From the NCBI GenBank assembly GCA_021325655.1, contig JAJPGT010000100.1:62001-126000 (forward strand): a stretch of 64,000 bases of DNA, given 5' to 3'. The notes under the pieces are model-generated. The model was not told the origin of the DNA, made no database searches, and saw only the letters and a program-made list of their open reading frames with translations. Shown piece by piece: positions 9,798 through 17,769 of the stretch (position 1 is the stretch's first letter; each line of letters starts with the position of its first letter). The translations under genes were made by a program, and so were the position numbers. The DNA is from Pseudomonadota bacterium (GTDB lineage Bacteria > Chloroflexota > UBA6077 > JAJPGT01).

Positions 9798-9845
9798 TCT
9801 GCTTACAGCAAGTATCTGCTATAGCAGATACTTGCTGTAAGCAGA
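9798..9845. promoter_or_regulatory. 48-bp perfect palindrome overlapping a promoter
   Basis: The sequence is fully self-complementary about the axis 9821/9822 with no loop: TCTGCTTACAGCAAGTATC on the left mirrored by GATACTTGCTGTAAGCAGA on the right. It covers the -35 hexamer of the promoter at 9832-9860. Two GCAAGTA/TACTTGC half-sites spaced about the axis suggest binding of a dimeric repressor. A cruciform or RNA hairpin is an alternative. Confidence 0.65.
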
Positions 9846-9860
9846 ATTCCCTGCTATGCT
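9832..9860 (+). promoter_or_regulatory. Promoter of the S51-like peptidase gene
   Basis: TTGCTG (9832-9837), 17-bp spacer, TATGCT (9855-9860). Transcription would begin near 9867, 20 nt before the GTG start. The -35 lies in the right arm of the 48-bp palindrome, so occupancy of the palindrome should block it. Confidence 0.6.
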
Positions 9861-9886
9861 CGAGGCGGTGCCCGGGAGGTGCGCTG

Positions 9887-10597
9887 GTGCTCCTGCTCCA
9901 TGGCGGGCTGCGGTACGACGCCTCAGACCCGGTGGTTCCGTGGTACGTGATCGGGAACCATGACCCCGCCCGCGCGACTGTTGGGGTCGTCGCGGCCGAC
10001 CCCGGGCTTGCCCGACGTATTGCGGACGTGTATCGTGCCGCGGGAGTGAAGGACGTGGCCGTACTCTTGCTTGATCGGCCGTTCTCCCTGCTACCCGGCC
10101 CGGCCACCATCATCCATCTTGCCGGGGGGCATGCTCCGGCGATTGCGCAGGCCCTCGCCTCGTCCCCTCTCAGGTCACTACTCCGCCTGGCTCGCGAGCG
10201 CCGGGTCCCGATCATCGCCGAGAGCGCCGGGGCGATGGCGCTCGGGGTCTACGCCCTCGGCTGCCCCGACGACGACCCCGAGGGCAGCGGGCGGTGCAAC
10301 GGGCTGGCCTGGCTGGAGCATACTGTCATCGAGGCGCACTTCGAGCAGCCTGCTCGGCTGCGACGGCTCCAGAGCGTGCTCCGGCGCGGCGATGCCACGC
10401 TGGGGCTTGGCATCGAAAGCGGAACAGCGCTCGCGCTCACTCAGGGCCACGGCCCACTGGCGCTCGGCCAGGGAGCCGTCCACCTGCTACGATGCACCCT
10501 GGAAGGGCTGGAGAGCACAGCCGTGCGGGCAGGGCAACGGCTCTCTCTGCCTCTGGGCACCTGGAAATCAGGGGCGGCGCTCCTGCCACTGCCGTGA
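9887..10597 (+). CDS. Peptidase S51 / type-1 glutamine-amidotransferase-like protein
   Basis: About 236 residues. ESAGAMALG fits the nucleophile elbow of dipeptidase E/cyanophycinase-type serine peptidases (GxSAGA), and HLAGGHA fits their upstream glycine loop. GTG at 9887 is preceded by GGGAGGT at the right distance. The family releases acidic dipeptides or degrades cyanophycin-like polymers; the substrate here is unknown. It stands alone as a transcription unit behind a palindrome-controlled promoter and converges on the metal-uptake operon. Confidence 0.65.
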   Translation: MLLLHGGLRYDASDPVVPWYVIGNHDPARATVGVVAADPGLARRIADVYRAAGVKDVAVLLLDRPFSLLPGPATIIHLAGGHAPAIAQALASSPLRSLLRLARERRVPIIAESAGAMALGVYALGCPDDDPEGSGRCNGLAWLEHTVIEAHFEQPARLRRLQSVLRRGDATLGLGIESGTALALTQGHGPLALGQGAVHLLRCTLEGLESTAVRAGQRLSLPLGTWKSGAALLPLP

Positions 10598-10640
10598 ACG
10601 GGGAAGGCGGGCGGAAACGCTCCAGCTCCTGTCGCTCCCG

Positions 10641-11270
10641 TCACGAGAGCAGGTAGGCGAGCGGATCGGCGAGGAAGGCCCGCTTGCACGAAGGCGCACA
10701 AAACGCGATGACTCGCCCCTGGTATTCCACCGTAGAGCGGGTGGTTGCAGGATCGACGTCCATCAGACAGACCGGGTCCAAGTGGCTGAGCCCACCCGGC
10801 TCTTCCAACGCTTCCCCGAAGGGGATGAAGGGGCTCGTCGGTGGGGGGAGGTAGCGCTCGTAGACGTGGCTGACCAGGAGCGGTGGCGGCGCCAGGACCA
10901 CGCCTGCCGCAAGCATCGCCTGGATGTAGTCGAACACCAGCGGGACGAGCGCGGCGTCATTGAGGTCCTTCAGCCAGATGGAGCGTCCGTGGATCTGCAG
11001 GAGCGCGTTGTTCCCGACAGCACACGGGCCGAGACAGCCGGTGAAGGTCAGGTGCAGCCGGTTACGGATCTTCCGCCGCTGCCACTCGTCGCTCCAGAGC
11101 GTGTTGTCGAACGGCATCCGCCCCTTCTCGGCCCAGCCACAGCAGCAGTTGCCGTTGGCACGGGAGCAGACGAAAAGGTTGCCCTGCACCTGGACAATGC
11201 GGAAGACCTCTCCGCGAGCCCGGACCGCCACCGGCGACCTCGGATGGGCCGTCTCGCCGTCCCCATCCAT
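10641..11270 (-). CDS. [2Fe-2S] thioredoxin-like ferredoxin fused to a YHS domain
   Basis: The N-terminal half shows the four-cysteine pattern of thioredoxin-like ferredoxins: LFVCSRANGNCCCGW and TFTGCLGPCAVGN. The C-terminal 45 residues match the YHS metal-binding domain (DPVCLMDVDP, then IAFCAPSCKRAFLADP). The ATG at 11270 overlaps the cbiO stop as ATGA, so the protein is translated with the ECF transporter and gives 209 residues. A role in handling imported Ni or Co, or as its redox partner, is an inference from context. Its function has not been recognised from homology. Confidence 0.75.
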   Translation of the reverse strand: MDGDGETAHPRSPVAVRARGEVFRIVQVQGNLFVCSRANGNCCCGWAEKGRMPFDNTLWSDEWQRRKIRNRLHLTFTGCLGPCAVGNNALLQIHGRSIWLKDLNDAALVPLVFDYIQAMLAAGVVLAPPPLLVSHVYERYLPPPTSPFIPFGEALEEPGGLSHLDPVCLMDVDPATTRSTVEYQGRVIAFCAPSCKRAFLADPLAYLLS

Positions 11271-12085
11271 CAGGGAACCCCCGCGTGATGGCTGTAGCTG
11301 CACACGCCGTGTGGGTGGAGATGCTCGTGGATCAGGTTGGCTCGAATCAGGAGCTCGCGATCGGCAAGGATTGCCTCGGCCGGGCCGTCGGCCAGGATGC
11401 ACCGCTCCTCGCCAAGCACAATGGCGCGGTCAGCGATGATTGGGACGATGTCCAGCTCGTGGGTGGCGGTGATAATCGTTTTGCCGGCATGGCCCAGGTT
11501 ACGGATCAGGTTCACCAGCACCCACTTGGTGCGCGGGTCGAGCGCCGCGGTCGGCTCGTCCAGCAAGAGCACCTCTGGACGGAGCGAGAGCACCGAGGCG
11601 ATGGCGGCGCGCTTCTTCTCACCGCCGGAGAGCTCGAATGGGGCACGCGGGGCGAGATGCGTCGCCTCCATGAGCGCGAGTGCTTCGTCGCAGCGTGCCT
11701 TGACCTCATCTGAGGGAAGCCCGAGGTGGAGTGGCCCGAACGCGACATCGTCCAGAACGGTTGGGCTGAAGAGTTGGACATCCGGATCTTGGAAGACGAG
11801 GCCGACCTCGCGGTGAAAGCGGAAGGCGTCCTGACCGGCCGCGACCGCCGCGATATTACGCCCGAGGGCCCGCATCGTCCCCTCAGTCGGGGCGAGGATG
11901 CCATCGAGGAGCTTAAGCAGCGTGGACTTGCCGCTCCCATTGGCGCCGAGCAGCGCGATCTGCTCACCACGGAAGATATCGAGGTCGATTCCGTCCAGCG
12001 CAACCTGCCGTCTGTTGTAGACGTAGCGTACCCCACGCAAGGAGAAGATTGGCTCATTGTCCGCTCCGTGTCTCTTCTCAGTCAT
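11270..12085 (-). CDS. cbiO: Cobalt/nickel ECF transporter ATP-binding protein
   Basis: ABC ATPase of 271 residues: Walker A LLGANGSGKSTLL, Q-loop VFQDPDVQLFSPTV (the form typical of ECF/CbiO ATPases), signature ELSGGEKKRAAIAS, Walker B VLLLDEPTAALDP and the switch histidine in ATHELD. It energises the CbiMQ membrane complex. Start chosen at MTEKRH, where ATG overlaps the cbiQ stop. Confidence 0.93.
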   Translation of the reverse strand: MTEKRHGADNEPIFSLRGVRYVYNRRQVALDGIDLDIFRGEQIALLGANGSGKSTLLKLLDGILAPTEGTMRALGRNIAAVAAGQDAFRFHREVGLVFQDPDVQLFSPTVLDDVAFGPLHLGLPSDEVKARCDEALALMEATHLAPRAPFELSGGEKKRAAIASVLSLRPEVLLLDEPTAALDPRTKWVLVNLIRNLGHAGKTIITATHELDIVPIIADRAIVLGEERCILADGPAEAILADRELLIRANLIHEHLHPHGVCSYSHHAGVP

Positions 12086-12939
12086 CGTATCACCCGCTCT
12101 ACGACAATCACGGCGGCGGCGATGGCGAGCGTTCCGCTGAGCGAGAGCCAATCGGCTGATCGCATCCGATAGGTGCTATAGGTGTGGATCCGGCCGGTAA
12201 AGCCACGGGCGAGCATCGCAGCATAGACGTCGTTGCTCATCTTGAACGATTTGCTCATTAGCGTCGCCATGCTGCGGATGATCCAGCGGCGGTCCTCGCT
12301 GCCCGTGCTTCGGCCAACCAGACGACTCTTGCGTGCTTCGAACATACTGTTCAGCGCGTGGAGGAACAGGAAGATGTAGCGGTAGGTCATCGAGAGGATC
12401 AGGATGAAGACTTCGGGAACGCGCAACGCCTGCAAGCTCTTCAGCACGTCGGCCCAGGGGGTCGTCATCACGAGCAGTACCGCCAACGAGACGCAGACGC
12501 CCACCCGGGCGACGAAGACCAGTGCTCCCAACAGGCCGGTGATGGTCGGGCCGATATGTAGGAGTGGCAGCTCGACGAGCTTGGGCCCCGGGCTGAGGAA
12601 GATTGAAGGAACGATCACGATCCCAGCGAAGAAAGGGATCCCGAGCCAGACTCGCTTGACGAAGAATTCGAACGGCAGCCGGCTCGCCCAGGCTGCGGCG
12701 AGCACGAGCAGGTAGAGCGCGGCCAGGATCACGAGTGAGACAGAGAGGCTCGCCGCGAGCACCGTGGCGACGAACATCACGAGCTTTGCTCTCGGATCCA
12801 CTCTCTGGAGCCAGCCCGGCTTGCGGGCGTGCTCCTCGGTGAACACCGCCCGCTCGACCGAACCGGCGATCCCGGCCAGCGTGTGTTCAAGCCAGCCGAT
12901 GTATCCTTCGGGAGTCTTCGCCACCGTTTCCTCGCTCAC
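12082..12939 (-). CDS. cbiQ: Cobalt/nickel ECF transporter transmembrane protein
   Basis: 285 residues with several hydrophobic helices and the EcfT/CbiQ coupling motifs near the C-terminus (FEARKSRLVGRS and AAMLARGFTG), which contact the ATPase. LQRVDPRAKLVMFV near the N-terminus is also characteristic. The ATG overlaps the cbiM stop as ATGA. Confidence 0.92.
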   Translation of the reverse strand: MSEETVAKTPEGYIGWLEHTLAGIAGSVERAVFTEEHARKPGWLQRVDPRAKLVMFVATVLAASLSVSLVILAALYLLVLAAAWASRLPFEFFVKRVWLGIPFFAGIVIVPSIFLSPGPKLVELPLLHIGPTITGLLGALVFVARVGVCVSLAVLLVMTTPWADVLKSLQALRVPEVFILILSMTYRYIFLFLHALNSMFEARKSRLVGRSTGSEDRRWIIRSMATLMSKSFKMSNDVYAAMLARGFTGRIHTYSTYRMRSADWLSLSGTLAIAAAVIVVERVIR

Positions 12940-14228
12940 ACCGCCCTCGCTCCAGGAGACCGCGAGGTGGCATCCCTGCCCCGGTCCCGTAGCAGCCAGG
13001 CCAGCCCGTACACGACCCCACCGAGCAGCAAGATCCCGATAAGCCCGCTCAGCTCATACCCGAGCGCGGCATGCCAGAGTGGAGCATTTGCGTCGCTGAA
13101 GAATGGCAGCGGGATGTTGTAGCCGGATAGCGGCGCGCTAAAGATGCCGGAGAGCTCCTGCAACCCTTGCGGGACATAGCCGAAGGCAGCTTTCACGTCA
13201 TCCGGGCTGCCCTCGCCAAAGGCAAAGCCCGGCGCGATCAGCCCGAGCGGAGCAAGGATAGCCAGAGCGACAAGCAGGGTACCGGCCGTCTTCAGCCGTT
13301 GCGGGAGCAGCAGGCGGACCAGCGGGATGAGGACCGCCGCGAGAACCAGGACAATCAAGAGCATGGTGGACACCCCGGGCCAATCAACCTGGCTCCAGTC
13401 GGCACCGAACATCCGGCTTGGATCACCGCCACCAGTGACCAGGCCGGCGACGATGAGCACCACCAGCGCGGTCAGGGCCGCGCCCCCGAAGAGCTGCCAG
13501 GCGGGGCGCCGGCTCGGCTCCCCCGCGGGCACCTCCTCCCCGATCACGACGCTGCGGAGCGCGGTAAGGTACTCGGGGTGGCTACGCTGCAGGTAAGCCA
13601 GACCAAGCGCAGTGATCAGGGCCTCGACGATGGACGCCCCGAACGCGTGCGCCAGGAGCATCGCCGGGATCGTGGCGCTGAGAGGGTAGGGATTGTACAA
13701 CGGCTGGCCATTCGCATCCTTGAAGAGGATCGGCTGGATCCCGAGCTCGATCCCGACAGCCAGCGCCGCGACGGTGATCCCGACATAGCCCCCGATGCCC
13801 GCCGCCCAGACCCGGCGCGTGGAGAGAATCGGTGAACGCGCGGCGATAGCTCTGTAGGTCCAGTAGCCGGTGAAAGGCAACAAGACGCCCATGTTCAGGC
13901 AGTTGGCGAAGATCGCCAGGATGCCGCCGTCGCCGAAGAACAACGCCTGGATGATGAGCGCCACACTCACCGCGATCACCGCCGCCCAGGGACCGAGGAC
14001 GATTGCGATAAGCGTCCCCCCAACCCCATGGGCCGTGGTACCTCCCGGGACCGGGACGTTGAACATCATGATCGTGAAGCAGAGTGCCGAGAAGACCGCT
14101 AGCAGCGGAACGGTGCGGTTGTTGAGAACAGCCTTTACCCGCCGGACAGCGAGCACCCAGGAAGGGACCGTCGCCACCCCCATCCCAACCGAGATGACAG
14201 GGCTCAGATAACCGTCAGGGATATGCAT
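12936..14228 (-). CDS. cbiM: Cobalt/nickel ECF transporter substrate-binding membrane protein, CbiM with CbiN/PDGLE-like C-terminus
   Basis: Begins MHIPDGYLSP, the N-terminus whose His2 chelates the metal in CbiM/NikM proteins. About 220 residues of CbiM follow, including NVPVPGGTTAHGVGG and FANCLNMGVLLP. The C-terminal 170 residues add membrane segments and a GSPDDVKAAFG-type loop resembling the CbiN/PDGLE component, fused here in one 430-residue chain. Nickel and cobalt cannot be told apart from sequence; the TTGCA sites in its promoter favour nickel. Confidence 0.9.
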   Translation of the reverse strand: MHIPDGYLSPVISVGMGVATVPSWVLAVRRVKAVLNNRTVPLLAVFSALCFTIMMFNVPVPGGTTAHGVGGTLIAIVLGPWAAVIAVSVALIIQALFFGDGGILAIFANCLNMGVLLPFTGYWTYRAIAARSPILSTRRVWAAGIGGYVGITVAALAVGIELGIQPILFKDANGQPLYNPYPLSATIPAMLLAHAFGASIVEALITALGLAYLQRSHPEYLTALRSVVIGEEVPAGEPSRRPAWQLFGGAALTALVVLIVAGLVTGGGDPSRMFGADWSQVDWPGVSTMLLIVLVLAAVLIPLVRLLLPQRLKTAGTLLVALAILAPLGLIAPGFAFGEGSPDDVKAAFGYVPQGLQELSGIFSAPLSGYNIPLPFFSDANAPLWHAALGYELSGLIGILLLGGVVYGLAWLLRDRGRDATSRSPGARAV

Positions 14229-14313
14229 CTGGATCCTCCTCTGCCGCTCCGCACCCAGCGCGAGCCGTCTGCCCGACTGGCGGAGAGCCGCTCGAGAAAC
14301 AAATAGCTGCTAC

Positions 14314-14359
14314 TGCAAGACTTTGCAAGAAGTGTGCAATTCTTTCGCTCCACTGTCAA
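14314..14359 (-). promoter_or_regulatory. cbiM promoter with three phased TTGCA sites
   Basis: On the minus strand TTGACA (14354-14359), a 17-bp spacer and CACACT (14331-14336) form the promoter. Three TTGCA pentamers, seen as TGCAA on the plus strand at 14314-14318, 14324-14328 and 14335-14339, run from the -10 into the start of the transcript with 10- and 11-bp spacing. Streptomyces Nur, a nickel-responsive Fur-family repressor, binds TGCAA-N5-TTGCA. The resemblance suggests metal repression. Confidence 0.6.
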
Positions 14360-14650
14360 GCGCCCCGCCGGCATGATCTCGGCCCTTGGGTGTCGCAGGG
14401 GAACAGCCTGAGCCGACGCTAGAGCTCGGTGGCGTGGCTCCCTCTGGAGAAAGACGTTTCCCCCCGAGTAGGCGTGCTCCTCCGCGCTCAGGGCCATGAC
14501 GCCACCATGGCCGGGGAGGGGGCGTGAGGGCGCCCGGCAGCGGTATCCCGTCCTGACGCGTTCCCGCCGCATGCTCCGCGCCGTGCCGCGCTCGGCCGGC
14601 GTCTCGGGGCAGGCAGGCGACCAGCGCCTCTGGGACGAAAGACCCTGGGC

Positions 14651-14695
14651 TTGCATATCCTCGTTATTGCATGCGTTCGCAGCGTGTGGTAGTCT
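14651..14695 (+). promoter_or_regulatory. NiCoT gene promoter with TTGCAT repeats
   Basis: TTGCAT (14667-14672), a 17-bp spacer and TAGTCT (14690-14695) form a promoter 35 nt before the ATG. A second TTGCAT lies at 14651-14656. The shared TTGCA motif with the divergent cbiM promoter suggests one regulator for both uptake systems. The rest of the 500-bp intergenic region (about 14360-14650) shows no gene I can support. Confidence 0.55.
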
Positions 14696-14729
14696 TGACC
14701 GGTCGGCCGATGCACCAAGGAGGGGCGGC

Positions 14730-15809
14730 ATGGCTTCGATTCTTCGCCCGATTGCGCAGCACTTCGACCGTGGCGAGCGGCTCCGCCTCGGGGGCTTTTT
14801 CGGCGTTATCGCCCTGCTCCACCTCATTGGCTGGGGCTTTCTGCTCCTGGAGGCGCCACGCTACCCGGCTCTGCTTGGCCTGGGGTTCTTGGCCTATAGC
14901 TTCGGGCTGCGCCACGCCTTCGACGCCGACCACATCTCGGCGATCGACAACACGACTCGGAAGCTGCTTCAGCAAGGGCGCAAGCCGATGGGCGTCGGCT
15001 TCTTCTTCTCCCTCGGCCATTCCAGCGTTGTCTTCGGGATCGCGCTCGCGCTCGGCTTCGCCGTCAAGGCGATCGTGGAGGGCGTGGTCGACGACAACGG
15101 GGAGCTGAAGAACCTGGGCGGGCTGATCGGGACCAGCGTCTCGGGCGTGTTCCTGCTGGTGATCGGCTTCCTGAACCTGCTGATCCTGCTGGACATCATC
15201 GCCACCTACGCCCGGATGAAGCGCGGCGAATACGACCGCCGCACGCTGGAGCAGCACCTGGTCTCGGGTGGGGTGCTGACGCGGATGTTCCAGCGCCTGT
15301 TCAAGCTGGTGACCGAGAGCTGGCACATGTACCCGATCGGGTTCCTGTTCGGCCTCGGCTTCGACACGGCCTCGGAGGTCGCCCTGCTCGCCATCTCCGC
15401 CGGCGCGGCTGCCCAGGGCCTGCCGTTCTTCGCGATCGTCTCACTGCCGATCATCTTCGCAGCCGGGATGTCGCTGATGGACACTGCGGACGGGGCGTTC
15501 ATGGCCAAGGCCTACGCCTGGGCGTTCGCCAGCCCGATCCGCAAGCTCTTCTACAACATGACCATGACCGGGCTCTCGGTGTTCGTCGCCCTGTTCGTCG
15601 GCGGAGTTGAGGTGCTGCAGATCCTGATCAACCAGCTTGACCTCCAGGGCGGGATCTGGGACGTGATCTCGGGCCTCGATTTCGGCGACCTGGGCTTCAT
15701 CATCGTCGGCGCATTCATCGTGAGCTGGATCGTCGCCTTCACCATCTTCAAGCTGCGGCGGGTGGAGGAGCGCTGGGGCGCGATGCTCGGGGGTAGCGAG
15801 CCCGCCTGA
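14730..15809 (+). CDS. NiCoT-family nickel/cobalt permease
   Basis: Secondary transporter of 359 residues with the NiCoT signature in the second helix (GLRHAFDADHISAIDN) and the partner motifs FSLGHSSVVF and LFGLGFDTASE. Several hydrophobic segments follow. The ATG at 14730 has AGGAGGGG upstream. It is divergent from cbiMQO, so this locus encodes two different uptake routes for the same metals, probably of different affinity. Confidence 0.92.
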   Translation: MASILRPIAQHFDRGERLRLGGFFGVIALLHLIGWGFLLLEAPRYPALLGLGFLAYSFGLRHAFDADHISAIDNTTRKLLQQGRKPMGVGFFFSLGHSSVVFGIALALGFAVKAIVEGVVDDNGELKNLGGLIGTSVSGVFLLVIGFLNLLILLDIIATYARMKRGEYDRRTLEQHLVSGGVLTRMFQRLFKLVTESWHMYPIGFLFGLGFDTASEVALLAISAGAAAQGLPFFAIVSLPIIFAAGMSLMDTADGAFMAKAYAWAFASPIRKLFYNMTMTGLSVFVALFVGGVEVLQILINQLDLQGGIWDVISGLDFGDLGFIIVGAFIVSWIVAFTIFKLRRVEERWGAMLGGSEPA

Positions 15810-15876
15810 TAGGCATCTCGCGACCGGCTCGGCGCGGCCACCAGGGCCAGCGTGCCGCGGGGACACTGGGGAGTTG

Positions 15877-17757
15877 CTACAGGGCGTGGCTGGGCGATGC
15901 CTCGGCAGCGAGCAGGACGGCAGACCGCCCGGGGAGAGCGACGGTCGCGTCTGCCTCCACCGTAGCCAGCGTGCCCGAGCCGCCGAAGCGGGGTTCCTCG
16001 GTGTCTAGCAGGGGGTGCCAGCCCCGAGACGTCGCCCCGGCCAGCTCGGGGAGACGAAGGGTTGTCGGGTCGCCGAAGTTGGCCAGGAGCAGGCGCTGCT
16101 CGGCGCCGCGCCAGAGCCGCACGGCGAGCAGGCTCTTGCTGAGCGCCCGCGCCTGCATCGCGTGGCGGTCCTGCATAGCCAGGACCGGATCGCTGTGACG
16201 CAACCGCAGCAGCTCCCGATGGAGGAGGAGGATCTGGCTCCCTGGCGGGCGGTCCAGCTCGCCCAGCGGCAGCTTGGAGGCGAGAAAGGTCGCCTCAGCC
16301 TGCGGATCCGGGATGCGCGCCGCCGAGGCGGCATCGGCGAACGCGGCGTAGTCCTTGAACTCCTGCCGCCGCCCTTCGGTGACTAGCCGTCCCAGCTCGC
16401 CGCTGTGGTCGGTGAAGTACAGGAACGGCGACGAGGCGGCGAACTCCTCGCCCATGAACAGCAGCGGGGTATAGGGGAGCGTCAGCAGCAGCGCCGTCGC
16501 CGCCCGGAAGCGGGGCAGGTCGAGCGTGTGGTGGAGACGATCGCCAAAGGCGCGGTTGCCGACCTGGTCGTGGGTTTGCAGGCAGTACTGGAGCTGCCAG
16601 GCGGGCCGGTCGCGCGCCGGGCTGCCGCGCGGCCCTCCGGCGTAGCGAGAGTACTGCCCCTCGAACAGGAAGCCCTGGTTGATCGTTCGCGCCACCTCCT
16701 CCAGTGTTCCCTGGTAGTCCTGGAAGTAGCCCTCATGGTCGCCGAGCAGGAAGCGGCGCAGCGCGTGGTGGAAGTCGTCGGCCCAGATCACATCGAAGCC
16801 GAAGCCGCCCTGCTCGACCGGCAGCAGGTAGCGCACCTCGTTTTCGCTCGTCTCCGCGATGAGGACGATCTGCCGCTCGGGCGGGAGCGAGTCGCGGAGC
16901 GTTTCGGAGAGCTCCGCCAGCAGGTGAGGCTGCGAGGCGTCGTGGATTTTGGAGGTGGCGTCCAGGCGCAGGCCATCCAGGTGATAGTCGTGGATCCAGG
17001 AGCAGGCGTTGTCGATGACGAGCTTGCGGACCCACTCGCAGTTCGGGCCGTCGTAGTTGACCGCCTCGCCCCACGGTGTTACGTAGCGGTCGGTGAAATA
17101 GTCGGGGGAGTACTGCCGCAGGTAGTTGCCCTCGGGCCCAAAGTGGTTGTAGACGACATCCAGGATGACGCCGAGGCCCGCCTGGTGTGCGGCGTCGACC
17201 AGCCGCTGGAGTCCGGCCACGCCGCCGTAGTTGCGGGTCGGGGCGAACAGATAGACGCCGTCGTAGCCCCAGTTCCAGCGGCCGGGGAACTCCGCCACCG
17301 GCATGAGCTGGAGCGCGGTGACGCCGAGGCGCTTCAGCCGATCGAGCTGGCCGATCAGCGCGTCGAAGGTGCCCTCGGGCGTGGCAGTGCCGACATGGCA
17401 CTCGTAGATTACCAGCCCGCGAACGTCCAGGCCACGCCAGTTAGCATCCTGCCAGCGATGGGCATGCAGGTCGACCACCTCGGAAGGGCCGTGGACACCC
17501 TCGGGCTGACTGCGCGAGTAGGGATCAGGGAAGGCAGCGTCGTCATCCAGCCGGTACTTGTAGCGCAGGCCGGGTCCGCCCCCTGGCAGCAGCGCGGACC
17601 AGACGCCTTGGCCCTCGTGCGCCAGCGGCAGACGCTGCACTGAGGCGCCGTACAGCTCCACCGCGACCCGCCGGCGCCCGGGCGCCCAGACTCGAAAGCG
17701 AACGCCCTGGGGAACGAGCGTGGCGCCCATCTCCAACGTACCGGCCGATCCGCTCAT
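15877..17757 (-). CDS. treZ: Malto-oligosyltrehalose trehalohydrolase
   Basis: GH13 enzyme of 626 residues that releases trehalose from maltooligosyltrehalose made by TreY. An N-terminal CBM48-like domain (VRFRVWAPGRRRVAVEL) precedes the barrel. Key segments are FPGRWNWGYDGVYLFAPT, VYNHFGPEGNYL, GLRLDATSKI with the nucleophile Asp, IAETSENE with the acid Glu, and QTHDQVGNRAFG. Last gene of the seven-gene operon, starting 12 nt after the preceding stop. Confidence 0.94.
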   Translation of the reverse strand: MSGSAGTLEMGATLVPQGVRFRVWAPGRRRVAVELYGASVQRLPLAHEGQGVWSALLPGGGPGLRYKYRLDDDAAFPDPYSRSQPEGVHGPSEVVDLHAHRWQDANWRGLDVRGLVIYECHVGTATPEGTFDALIGQLDRLKRLGVTALQLMPVAEFPGRWNWGYDGVYLFAPTRNYGGVAGLQRLVDAAHQAGLGVILDVVYNHFGPEGNYLRQYSPDYFTDRYVTPWGEAVNYDGPNCEWVRKLVIDNACSWIHDYHLDGLRLDATSKIHDASQPHLLAELSETLRDSLPPERQIVLIAETSENEVRYLLPVEQGGFGFDVIWADDFHHALRRFLLGDHEGYFQDYQGTLEEVARTINQGFLFEGQYSRYAGGPRGSPARDRPAWQLQYCLQTHDQVGNRAFGDRLHHTLDLPRFRAATALLLTLPYTPLLFMGEEFAASSPFLYFTDHSGELGRLVTEGRRQEFKDYAAFADAASAARIPDPQAEATFLASKLPLGELDRPPGSQILLLHRELLRLRHSDPVLAMQDRHAMQARALSKSLLAVRLWRGAEQRLLLANFGDPTTLRLPELAGATSRGWHPLLDTEEPRFGGSGTLATVEADATVALPGRSAVLLAAEASPSHAL

Positions 17758-17769
17758 CTGTGCCCGGCC

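Noticed and set aside
9062..9886. Upstream part of the open frame that ends in the S51-like peptidase
   Set aside because: It runs antisense through hisB and through the promoter and palindrome; the conserved protein begins near 9887.
14520..14580. Minus-strand sequence CAGGACGGGATACC with a B12-box look near cbiM
   Set aside because: The rest of the cobalamin riboswitch core is missing, and the segment lies upstream of the cbiM promoter, so it would not be in the transcript.
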